Shown here piece after piece: positions 43,118 through 50,212 of a stretch of 64,000 nt of DNA (position 1 is the first letter of the stretch; every line of letters starts with the position of its first letter). Position numbers and translations under genes: made by a program. The notes under the pieces were generated by a model that was given only the letters and a program-made list of their open reading frames with translations, had not been told where the DNA came from and did not search any database. Source of the DNA: Victivallis vadensis (GTDB lineage Bacteria; Verrucomicrobiota; Lentisphaeria; Victivallales; Victivallaceae); assembly GCF_003096415.1 (NCBI RefSeq), contig NZ_QEKH01000025.1:20660-84659 (forward strand), in the 5' to 3' direction.

Positions 43118-43319
43118 CCTCCGGTGGGCAAGGCGCTTCGCCCTTGCAACCCGACCGGGTAGCACCCGGCGGCGAGTACCGCCGATAGAGCCAATAAACT
43201 GATAGATAATACCCCCGGTTTTGAGATTTTTGCGCAGCAAAAATCTCGAAACCGTACCCGGCGCCGGCACCTTGCCGGTCGGGGGGACCGGGGGGCGAAG
43301 CGCCCCCGGCCGCCGGAGG
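43118..43319. repeat. Short palindromic element C, after the metal efflux operon
   Basis: Closed by CCTCCGG (43118-43124) and CCGGAGG (43313-43319). It contains GCAAGGCG-CTT-CGCCCTTGC, CCGGG-TAGCA-CCCGG, an 18-bp hairpin CGGTTTTGAGATTTTTGC/GCAAAAATCTCGAAACCG (about 43215-43253), CCGGCACCTTGCCGGTCGG, and GGGGGGCGAAGCGCCCCC. These are variants of the modules in elements A and B with different stem bases. It lies 6 nt beyond the stop of the RND gene and may end its transcript. Confidence 0.75.
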
Positions 43320-43325
43320 CACCGA

Positions 43326-46300
43326 TTACCGCGAAAAGCGGCGTTCGATTTCGTAGTAGAGCGCCGGCAGGAAAAAGAGCGTCAGCAGTGTTGACGAGCT
43401 CAGGCCGAAGACCACGATCGCCGCGAGCGGGCGTTGCACTTCCGCGCCGATTCCGGTGGAAAGCAGCAGCGGCAGCAGCCCGAGCAGCGTGGTCAGCGTG
43501 GTCAGGATCACCGCCCGGAACCGCACCGCGCTGCCTCGCCGGATCGCTTCCGCGAGCGGCATTCCCTCTTTGCGCAGATCGCGGAAGTCGGTGACCATCA
43601 CCACCGCGTCCTGCATGGCAATACCGAGCAGCGCAATAAAGCCGACTGCCGCCGGAACCGACAGGAACTGGTTCGTCACCGCCAGTCCGAGTACTCCGCC
43701 GATCAGGGCCAGCGGTACGTTGATCATCACGATCAGGCTGCTGCGCAGTGACGAGAAGGACATCCAGAGCAGGATGAAGATCAGCGCGATCACGATCGGC
43801 ACGACCACCATCAGCTTCTGCATCGCCCGCTCCTGATTCTCGAATTGGCCGCCGAATTCGACCAGATAGCCGGGCGGCAGCTTCACCTGTTCGGCAATCA
43901 CCCGGCGCATATCGCGGACAATTTCACTCGGAGCGCGTCCGGCGATATTGCCCTGAATCGTCCAGCGCCGCTGGATTTTTTCGCGGTTGATCTGCACCGG
44001 CCCCTCGGTGATTTTCAGGGACGCGACCTGATCAAGGTCGACGTAACGGCCTGAGGCGGTGCGGATTTTCAGCTTGCCCAGCGCTTCGGGAGTGGAGCGG
44101 AACTCCTCGCCGAGGCGTACGTTGATATCGTAACGCCGGGTGTTGCGGTAGATGCCGGCGACGTTTTCGCCGCCGACGGCGCTTTCAATCAACTGCATCA
44201 CTTCGCGGCCGGTCACCCCCAGGCGGGCCATCGCGTCGTGCCGGAGTTCGATCTGCAACTGGGGCTGGCCGTAGTTCTGCTCGACGGAGAGGTCCACCAC
44301 GCCCGGAACGGCGGCGATCGCCTTGCGGATCTCTTCGGCCTTTTCGCGCAGCACGTCCAGATTTTCGCCGTAAAGCTTCAGCGCGAAGTAGGCGCGGGTG
44401 CCGGAGAGCAGTTCGTCGAAGGAGTTCTGGATCGGCTGCGAGAAGTTCAGCGTCACGCCGGGATAATCCTGCAGTTCGCGGCGCAGCTCCGTAACGATCC
44501 GGGCGCGCTCCGCGGCTCCGGCGATCCGGCCTTCCGGGTGCTTCAGCGACACCTGAATTTCGGCGAAGTTCACCGGATGCGGATGACTGCCCGCCTCGGG
44601 GCGGCCGATGCGCGACACGGTTCCTTCGACCTCGGGATGCTTCAGGATCATGGTTTCGATGTTCTTCACCACCCGCTCCGCCTGCGTCAGGCCGATGGAC
44701 GGAGCCATGCCGACCGTGACCATGATGCTGCCCTCCTCCAGTGTCGGCATGAACTCCCGCCCTACCGAACGCAGCATCCAGACGCTGCCCGCCAGCAGCG
44801 CCGGCACCAGCACGAACAGCACATACCGGAACCGGACCGCCTTGTCCAGCAGCGGCACGTAGCAGCGTTCCACGAAACATTCGGTGCAGTTCCGGCGCTT
44901 CGCCGCCGCCGGTTTTCCGCTTCGGAACAGGATGCTCGCCAGCACCGGCGCATTCACCACCGCCGCGACGATCGAACCGGCCAGCGCGACCACGATCGAA
45001 AAGGCCAGCGGCTTGAACATCTTACCCTCCACCCCTTCAAAAAGAAAGATCGGGATGAAGACGGCGATGATGATCAGCAGCGCGAACGCGATCGGCCGCC
45101 CGACCTCTTTCGAGGCTTCGGCGATCACGGCCAGCCTGTCGCGCCCGGCGTTTTCCGGCCGGTTCAGATGGCGCAGAATGTTCTCCGTGACCACGATGGA
45201 GCCGTCCACCAGCATTCCGAGCGCGATCGCGATGCCGCCCAGCGACATCAGGTTCGCGGAAAGCCCCGCCCGGTTCAGCCCGATGATCGCCAGCGATGCG
45301 CAGAACGGCATCGACAATGCGACGATCAGCGACGCGCGGAAGTTCCACAGTGCAACCGCCAGCACCGCCAGCACCAGCAATATCCCCTGAAACAGCGCGT
45401 TCTCAACGGTCCGGCTCGCGTTGTCCACCAGATCGGCCTGGTCGTAATAGGGGACGATCGTAATCCCCTTCGGCAGCCCCCGGCCGATTTCGGCAAGCTT
45501 TTCGTGCAGCGCGTGAATCACGCGGGAGGTGTTTTCGCCGTGGAGCTTGAGCACGATTCCGGCGACGACCTCCTCCTCGCCGTTGCGGGTCACCACGCCG
45601 CGCCGCACATCCGGGCCGTACTCCACGTTCGCGATTTCCCCGAGCTTCAGCGGCACGCCGTCGATTTCGCGGACGGTCAGGTTGCGGATGTCGTCGAGCG
45701 ACTTGAGCATGCCGATGCCGCGCACCAGATACTCCTCGGCGCCGATTTCGATGTACTGGCCGCCGACGTTGCGGTTGTTCGCGTCGATCGCCTCGACCAC
45801 ATCGTCGTAGGAGACGTCGTATTTGCGCATCAGCTCCGGATTCAGCTGCACCTGGTACTGCAGCACATGGCCGCCCATCGACAGGATCGCGGTCACGCCC
45901 GGCACTGTCTGGAGCTGGCGTTTGACCACGAAATCGTTGAGTTCGCGCAAGTAGGAGTTCAGCTCCTTGCCCTCGGTGTCCGCCACCTTGCGGTCGGCCT
46001 GCAGATAGTAGATGAAAATCTGGCCGAGGCCGCTTGAAATCGGTCCGAGCTCCGGCTTGGGCAGGTTCGGCGGCAGCGCGGCTTCGGCGGAGCGGAGCCG
46101 CTCCGCGACCAGCTGGCGCGCGAAGTAGATGTCCACCGAATCCTTGAAGTACACATAGATCACCCCCATGCCGAAGCCGGAGGTGGATTTGACCAGCGTC
46201 ACATCGGGCAATCCGTTCATCGCGCTTTCGATCGGCTGGCAGACGGTCAGCTCCACCTCCTCGGCGGCGAGGCCGGGGGCTTCGGCGAAAACCGGCACCA

Positions 46301-46436
46301 TCACCGGCGAAATATCCGGGAACGCATCGCGGGGCGTTTCGATGTAGGACCAGACGCCGTAACCGATCACGGCCAGCATCAGCAGCACCGCCACACCGCG
46401 CAGGTGCAGCGAAAGTTGAATGATTCTGTCGATCAT
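43326..46436 (-). CDS. CzcA/CusA-type heavy-metal RND efflux pump
   Basis: 1036 residues. Start MIDRIIQLSLHLRGVAVLLM at 46436; TPRDAFPDISPVMVPVFAEA and PKPELGPISSGLGQIFIYYL are typical of the heavy-metal efflux branch of RND transporters. Twelve membrane segments in two sets, each followed by a large periplasmic domain, and a central IALGMLVDGSIVVTENILRH motif with the proton-relay Asp/Glu. It exports divalent or monovalent metal ions with the adaptor encoded 14 nt upstream. An open frame extends upstream to 46925 but overlaps the adaptor gene. No outer-membrane TolC-like gene is visible nearby. Confidence 0.92.
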   Translation of the reverse strand: MIDRIIQLSLHLRGVAVLLMLAVIGYGVWSYIETPRDAFPDISPVMVPVFAEAPGLAAEEVELTVCQPIESAMNGLPDVTLVKSTSGFGMGVIYVYFKDSVDIYFARQLVAERLRSAEAALPPNLPKPELGPISSGLGQIFIYYLQADRKVADTEGKELNSYLRELNDFVVKRQLQTVPGVTAILSMGGHVLQYQVQLNPELMRKYDVSYDDVVEAIDANNRNVGGQYIEIGAEEYLVRGIGMLKSLDDIRNLTVREIDGVPLKLGEIANVEYGPDVRRGVVTRNGEEEVVAGIVLKLHGENTSRVIHALHEKLAEIGRGLPKGITIVPYYDQADLVDNASRTVENALFQGILLVLAVLAVALWNFRASLIVALSMPFCASLAIIGLNRAGLSANLMSLGGIAIALGMLVDGSIVVTENILRHLNRPENAGRDRLAVIAEASKEVGRPIAFALLIIIAVFIPIFLFEGVEGKMFKPLAFSIVVALAGSIVAAVVNAPVLASILFRSGKPAAAKRRNCTECFVERCYVPLLDKAVRFRYVLFVLVPALLAGSVWMLRSVGREFMPTLEEGSIMVTVGMAPSIGLTQAERVVKNIETMILKHPEVEGTVSRIGRPEAGSHPHPVNFAEIQVSLKHPEGRIAGAAERARIVTELRRELQDYPGVTLNFSQPIQNSFDELLSGTRAYFALKLYGENLDVLREKAEEIRKAIAAVPGVVDLSVEQNYGQPQLQIELRHDAMARLGVTGREVMQLIESAVGGENVAGIYRNTRRYDINVRLGEEFRSTPEALGKLKIRTASGRYVDLDQVASLKITEGPVQINREKIQRRWTIQGNIAGRAPSEIVRDMRRVIAEQVKLPPGYLVEFGGQFENQERAMQKLMVVVPIVIALIFILLWMSFSSLRSSLIVMINVPLALIGGVLGLAVTNQFLSVPAAVGFIALLGIAMQDAVVMVTDFRDLRKEGMPLAEAIRRGSAVRFRAVILTTLTTLLGLLPLLLSTGIGAEVQRPLAAIVVFGLSSSTLLTLFFLPALYYEIERRFSR

Positions 46437-46450
46437 CGCGGGCCTCCTTC

Positions 46451-47719
46451 CTAATGGCCATGTCCGGCATGGGCGTCCATGCCGCTGGTCAGCAGGATCG
46501 ATTTCAGCTCGAAGGCGCCGCCGGAAACGAAAGATTCGCCCGGCTTCAGGCCGGAGACGATCTGGATCTCCTGCCCCGCCCCCTGCCCGGTCACCACCGG
46601 CTGCGCCGCGAAACCGTCCCCTTTCGGCACGAACACCACGGTTTCTCCCGCGATCAGCTGCACCGCCTCGCGCGGCACCACCACGCTCTTCGCGGCGGCT
46701 GCGGTCCGGATCAGGCCGGTCACGAACTGGCCGGGACGCAGGCCGCCGTCGCGGTTGTCCACTTCGACGCGCACCAGCCCGGTCCGGGTGGTCTCGTCGA
46801 TCAGCGGAGCGACATAGATGATTTTGCCGTGGTATTCGTGTCCGCCCGCCGCGTCCGAAATTTCCACCGCCATCCCGGTTTTCAGCCGCGGCAGGTCGGC
46901 GGCGGCGGCGCGCAGTTCCAGCCACGGCTCCGCAAGGTTGCTGACGGTGAAAACCGGCGTGGTGTTGTCCTCGACGAAGTTTTCACCGAGGGTGATGTTC
47001 TTCGCGATCACGGTTCCGGCCAGCGGCGAACGGATTTCATAGGTGGTGCAGATCACCGGATCGCCGCTCTTGAGCTCTGCGTGGGCGTGGCCGTCGTGGC
47101 CCGGCCCCTGCAGCAGCGAGCGGAGCAGCTCCTCCGCGTGGCGGCGGGCGATCACCGCCTCGGCATATTCGCGCTTGTACTGCAGATACTCCTTGCGGGA
47201 GGTCGCGTTGCCGCCGATCAGTTTTTCGGCCATCTCGAATTCGGAGCGGGCCAGCTCCTCCTGTTCTTTGGCCGAATTGTAGTTGGAGTAATACTCGCCG
47301 AGCTTGTGGCTGGTCAGCGTCGCCAGCAGCGCACCCTTTTCGACCCGCTCTCCCTCTTTGACCGGAATCCGGTTCACGAAACCCGGAATACGCGGCATGA
47401 CCTTGGCGGTCTCCTCCAGATTGAGCCGGACTTCTCCGGGCAGCCGCAGCGTGGAGTCGATCTCGCCCGCAACCGCTTTTGAGACGCGGATCCGGATCAG
47501 CTTGCGCTGGGCTTCGCTCAGGTGCACCAGCCCTTCCTCCTCCCCCTCGTGGGAATCGGCGTCGGCATGGGCTTTCTCTCCGGCATGGGTGGAATGGTCG
47601 TGGCCGTCATGCTTCGCATTTTCATCAGCATGAGCAGTGTGGTCGTGGTCGACGGCGGCAAGCATCGCCTCCCCGCCGAACAGCAGCATCAAAGATAAGA
47701 CAATCGGATAAAACTTCAT
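46451..47719 (-). CDS. CzcB/CusB-like periplasmic adaptor
   Basis: 422 residues. Signal peptide MKFYPIVLSLMLLFGGEAML; a His/Asp-rich metal-binding stretch (DHDHTAHADENAKHDGHDHS); lipoyl-type halves ETAKVMPRIPGFVNRIPVKE and IRSPLAGTVIAKNITLGENF; coiled coil with EEQEELARSEFEMAEKL; and a C-terminus ending MDAHAGHGH. It links the inner-membrane pump to an outer-membrane channel. GAGG precedes ATG 47719. The His-rich ends suggest direct metal capture. Confidence 0.9.
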   Translation of the reverse strand: MKFYPIVLSLMLLFGGEAMLAAVDHDHTAHADENAKHDGHDHSTHAGEKAHADADSHEGEEEGLVHLSEAQRKLIRIRVSKAVAGEIDSTLRLPGEVRLNLEETAKVMPRIPGFVNRIPVKEGERVEKGALLATLTSHKLGEYYSNYNSAKEQEELARSEFEMAEKLIGGNATSRKEYLQYKREYAEAVIARRHAEELLRSLLQGPGHDGHAHAELKSGDPVICTTYEIRSPLAGTVIAKNITLGENFVEDNTTPVFTVSNLAEPWLELRAAAADLPRLKTGMAVEISDAAGGHEYHGKIIYVAPLIDETTRTGLVRVEVDNRDGGLRPGQFVTGLIRTAAAAKSVVVPREAVQLIAGETVVFVPKGDGFAAQPVVTGQGAGQEIQIVSGLKPGESFVSGGAFELKSILLTSGMDAHAGHGH

Positions 47720-47797
47720 TTCGGGACCTCTTTCCTGATTGGACAATCATAAAAATCAAGACACAATTCCCCTGCGGGAAGACAAAAGAGGCATCGT

Positions 47798-48184
47798 TCA
47801 ACAGCGTATGATCCGATTCAGCAGGAACAGGCCGGAGCGGTCCGGCAGGTACGCGCAGCGCGGCAGGCAGGCGGGACGGCATTTCGCCTTGTCGGCAAAC
47901 AGCAGTTGCGGCTGCTGCGGAAGAATCCAGCTGTCACAGCTCAAGCCGAAAACCGCCATTGCCCGGCGGATCGCTCCGTAGAGGCGGCACCCCGGCCTGC
48001 CGTGCTGTCCGTGCGGACCGCCCGCGCACTCCGCCGCCGCCTGAATCCCGGTTTCCGCGGCCGACTCGGCGTCATGTCCCGGATCGCAGCAGAACAGTTG
48101 CAGTACCAGCAGCAAAACCGCAAGCCCGGCATGAAACCAGTGCCGGTGTTTTCCAAATTGTTTTGCCGCCGTCTTTTCCGCCAT
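47798..48184 (-). CDS. Cys-rich secreted or lipid-anchored protein, first gene of the efflux operon
   Basis: 128 residues from ATG 48184 (AGAAGGA upstream). GLAVLLLVLQLFCCDPGHD is a signal sequence with a possible lipobox at FCC; the mature part has about nine Cys (AAAECAGG, GCRLYGA, LSCDSW, ADKAKCRPACLPRC, RIIRC) and several His. It lies 78 nt upstream of the adaptor gene and directly after the promoter at 48205-48233, so it is probably co-transcribed. A metal-binding role in sensing or delivery is inferred. No family recognised. Confidence 0.55.
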   Translation of the reverse strand: MAEKTAAKQFGKHRHWFHAGLAVLLLVLQLFCCDPGHDAESAAETGIQAAAECAGGPHGQHGRPGCRLYGAIRRAMAVFGLSCDSWILPQQPQLLFADKAKCRPACLPRCAYLPDRSGLFLLNRIIRC

Positions 48185-48204
48185 TCCTTCTCCTCTTCTT
48201 CCTA

Positions 48205-48233
48205 TTAATAGCATGCCGGGGAGTATTTGTCAA
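48205..48233 (-). promoter_or_regulatory. Promoter of the metal efflux operon
   Basis: On the minus strand TTGACA (48233-48228), 17-bp spacer, TATTAA (48210-48205). The start would be about 15 nt before the ATG at 48184, close to its ribosome site. The spacer ACTCCCCGGCATG has no clear MerR-type dyad. Confidence 0.6.
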
Positions 48234-48237
48234 TCTC

Positions 48238-48261
48238 AGAGCTTATCCCTGAATAAGCTCT
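48238..48261. repeat. Short palindrome, copy 2
   Basis: AGAGCTTAT-CCCTGA-ATAAGCTCT, a near copy of 26547-26568. It lies between the efflux promoter and the next operon's end. Confidence 0.55.
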
Positions 48262-48310
48262 GAATGAAATAAAGTTTTCCCGGCGGCATGCACGAAATCC
48301 CCCGAAGTTT

Positions 48311-48529
48311 TCAGAAGAAGACGAAGTAGAGCCCGACGCCGAAGAAGGCGGCCGCCAGGATGGAGAACGTGACCCGGGAGACCGCGCGGGCGGTTTCCGG
48401 GCGCATGGTTCCGGGGGCGGTCGACCGCCCCGCCAGCCGGTTGAAGCTGCCGGTGTGGACGTACCGCTTCAGGTTGCGGCGGTTCTGCTGCCGCCGCTTT
48501 AAAGCGGCGGCGAGTTCGGCGTTGGTCAC
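48311..48529 (-). CDS. Small single-span membrane protein
   Basis: 72 residues from GTG 48529 (GAGGTGA upstream). A basic N-terminal half (LKRRQQNRRNLKRYVHTGS) and one C-terminal membrane segment, VTFSILAAAFFGVGLYFVFF. It lies 14 nt after the M42 peptidase stop and is probably co-transcribed with it. No function assigned. Confidence 0.5.
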   Translation of the reverse strand: MTNAELAAALKRRQQNRRNLKRYVHTGSFNRLAGRSTAPGTMRPETARAVSRVTFSILAAAFFGVGLYFVFF

Positions 48530-48543
48530 GCAGTCACCTCGGT

Positions 48544-49617
48544 TCAGTCGATTCCGGGAATGAAGCTCTCATCGCCCTTGAATCCGGCGATGGATTCGAC
48601 GAGCAGTTCGATCGCGCCTTCGACGTCGCGCAGGTCGCAGATTTCGACGGGCGAGTGCATGTAGCGGTTGGGGATGCTGAGCAGAGCGGTCGCGACGCCG
48701 GCGCGGGTCATCTGCATCTGGGCCGCGTCGGTGCCGCCGGAGGCGCGGTGGGCGGCGGTCTCCTGGTAGGCGATGCCTTTCTCCTTCGCGACCTTGCGGA
48801 TGTAACGGCCGAGCACGTTGTTGTTGTCGCAGCTGCGGGAGAGTTCCGGGCCGCCGCCGAGCTTGACTTCGCCGAGCAGTTTCTTCGGGATGTCCGGCAG
48901 GTCGGTCGCGAAACCGACGTCGATTGCGAAGCCGACCTGCGGATCGACGCCGAAGCAGCTGGTGTGCGCGCCGCGCAGCCCGACCTCCTCCTGCACGGTG
49001 CCGACGCCGTAGACGGCGACGTTCAGCTTGCGTTCGGAGAGGCGGCGCATGGTTTCGGCGACGATGAACGCGCCGACCTTGTCATCCATCCCTTTGGACA
49101 TGAAGCGGTTTTCGTTCAGGCGGCGGAAATTGGACTTCACCGCGACCGGGTCGCCGATCGAGACCAGCTTTTCGGCTTCGGCCTTGTTTTCCGCGCCGAT
49201 GTCGATCCACATGTCGGAAAGTTCCGGCGGGGTGTCGCGCTCGGCGGGTTTGAGCAGGTGGATCGGCTTCTTGCCGATCACGCCGTGGACGCGGCCTTTT
49301 TCGGTCAGGATCTCCACCTCGGTGGAGGGGACGTTCAGCTTGTCGATGCCGCCGTTGGGGCGGATGTAGAGCAGTCCCTCGTCGGAGATGTAGACCACCT
49401 GGAAACCGATTTCGTCATAGTGCCCGGCCAGCATCACCTTCATCGGCGCGGAGGGGTTCAGCACGGCCATGGTGTTGCCGAGCACGTCGGTCCTGACCTC
49501 GTCGCAGCAGGGTTTGAGGTAGTTGCGGAAGACCGCCGCCGCCTCCTCCTCGAAGCCGGAGGGGCTGGAGGCATTCATAAACTCTTCGAGAAACTTGAGA
49601 CTTGATTCGGATAACAT
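48544..49617 (-). CDS. M42-family aminopeptidase
   Basis: 357 residues. Metal-binding and catalytic segments: MLAGHYDEIGF, FMSKGMDDKVGAFIVAETM, TVQEEVGLRGAHT, AIDVGFATD and the final IPNRYMHSPVEICD. This is the M42 (glutamyl aminopeptidase / FrvX-like) group, cytoplasmic dodecameric enzymes that trim peptides. Full length. Promoter candidate at 49655-49683. Confidence 0.93.
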   Translation of the reverse strand: MLSESSLKFLEEFMNASSPSGFEEEAAAVFRNYLKPCCDEVRTDVLGNTMAVLNPSAPMKVMLAGHYDEIGFQVVYISDEGLLYIRPNGGIDKLNVPSTEVEILTEKGRVHGVIGKKPIHLLKPAERDTPPELSDMWIDIGAENKAEAEKLVSIGDPVAVKSNFRRLNENRFMSKGMDDKVGAFIVAETMRRLSERKLNVAVYGVGTVQEEVGLRGAHTSCFGVDPQVGFAIDVGFATDLPDIPKKLLGEVKLGGGPELSRSCDNNNVLGRYIRKVAKEKGIAYQETAAHRASGGTDAAQMQMTRAGVATALLSIPNRYMHSPVEICDLRDVEGAIELLVESIAGFKGDESFIPGID

Positions 49618-49654
49618 GATTTCACCTCATTCATGGTTAAAACGGTTCTCTGTC

Positions 49655-49683
49655 AATGTATCACGGAAAACGGTTTTTGTCCA
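49655..49683 (-). promoter_or_regulatory. Promoter of the M42 peptidase operon
   Basis: On the minus strand TGGACA (49683-49678), 17-bp spacer, TACATT (49660-49655). A second TTGACA lies at 49656-49651. AACCGTTTT occurs once in each half of this stretch. Confidence 0.45.
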
Positions 49684-49738
49684 TCCCTTCCCGGAAAAAA
49701 GATGGATTTCGCCTCCGGGAAAAATTTCAAAAACGGCT

Positions 49739-49766
49739 TTGAAAATGGGGAAAAGCGGATTATAGT
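49739..49766 (+). promoter_or_regulatory. Promoter of the SMR exporter gene
   Basis: TTGAAA (49739-49744), 16-bp spacer, TATAGT (49761-49766). The transcript would start near 49773 and carry a leader of about 120 nt. Confidence 0.5.
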
Positions 49767-49863
49767 AAGAGACGGGCAGCGCATCGGATTCCCGCCGGGG
49801 AAGCGTTGTCCGGTCAGGAAGCGCATCATCAGGCCTGCGGATGCGGCAGGCCTGATTTTTTTT
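49767..49863 (+). promoter_or_regulatory. Terminator-containing leader of the SMR exporter; guanidine riboswitch candidate
   Basis: A perfect intrinsic terminator (ATCAGGCCTGC 49828-49838, loop, GCAGGCCTGAT 49846-49856, T run to 49863) lies between the promoter and the start codon, so transcription must be controlled before the gene. Upstream, CCGGGGAAGCGTTGTCCGG and CCGGTCAGGA, with possible GCGTT/AGCGC pseudoknot pairing, recall the guanidine-III riboswitch, but the loops do not match well. CGCATC (twice) can pair with GATGCG in the terminator loop. SMR genes of the SugE/Gdx type are commonly under guanidine riboswitches. Confidence 0.45.
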
Positions 49864-49892
49864 ATGGAAATTTTACAGGAAAGGGAGTTGGT

Positions 49893-50210
49893 ATGATCAG
49901 TTGGCTTTATCTGCTCGGCGCCGGGCTTTTTGAAATCGTCTGGGCATTGGCGCTCAAGGAGTCGCACGGTTTCTCGAAACTGTGGCCGTCGGTGGTGACG
50001 GTCGTGGGGATGGTGTTCAGCGTCTGGCTGCTGGCGCTGGCGCTGAAACAGCTGCCGATCGGCACCGCATACGCGATCTGGACCGGGATCGGCGCGGCGG
50101 GAACGGTGGCTGCCGGCATGTGTTTTTTCGGTGAACCGGTTTCGGTCCTGCGCATTGTCAGCCTGCTCGCCGTGATCGGCGGCATCATCGGGCTGAAGCT
50201 GGCGCACTGA
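49893..50210 (+). CDS. sugE: SMR-family exporter, SugE/Gdx type
   Basis: 105 residues, four membrane segments. LLGAGLFEIVWALALKESHG has the essential Glu of SMR proteins; LPIGTAYAIWTGIGAAGTVA is the Gdx/SugE form of the second conserved stretch. Such proteins work as antiparallel dimers and export guanidinium (Gdx) or small quaternary cations. AAGGGAG precedes the ATG. The controlled leader suggests induction by a small molecule. Confidence 0.9.
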   Translation: MISWLYLLGAGLFEIVWALALKESHGFSKLWPSVVTVVGMVFSVWLLALALKQLPIGTAYAIWTGIGAAGTVAAGMCFFGEPVSVLRIVSLLAVIGGIIGLKLAH

Positions 50211-50212
50211 CA

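Noticed and set aside
46437..46925. N-terminal extension of the RND pump to 1199 residues
   Set aside because: The extra 163 residues are Arg/Gly-rich and lie inside the adaptor gene in another frame; ATG 46436 gives the normal family N-terminus.
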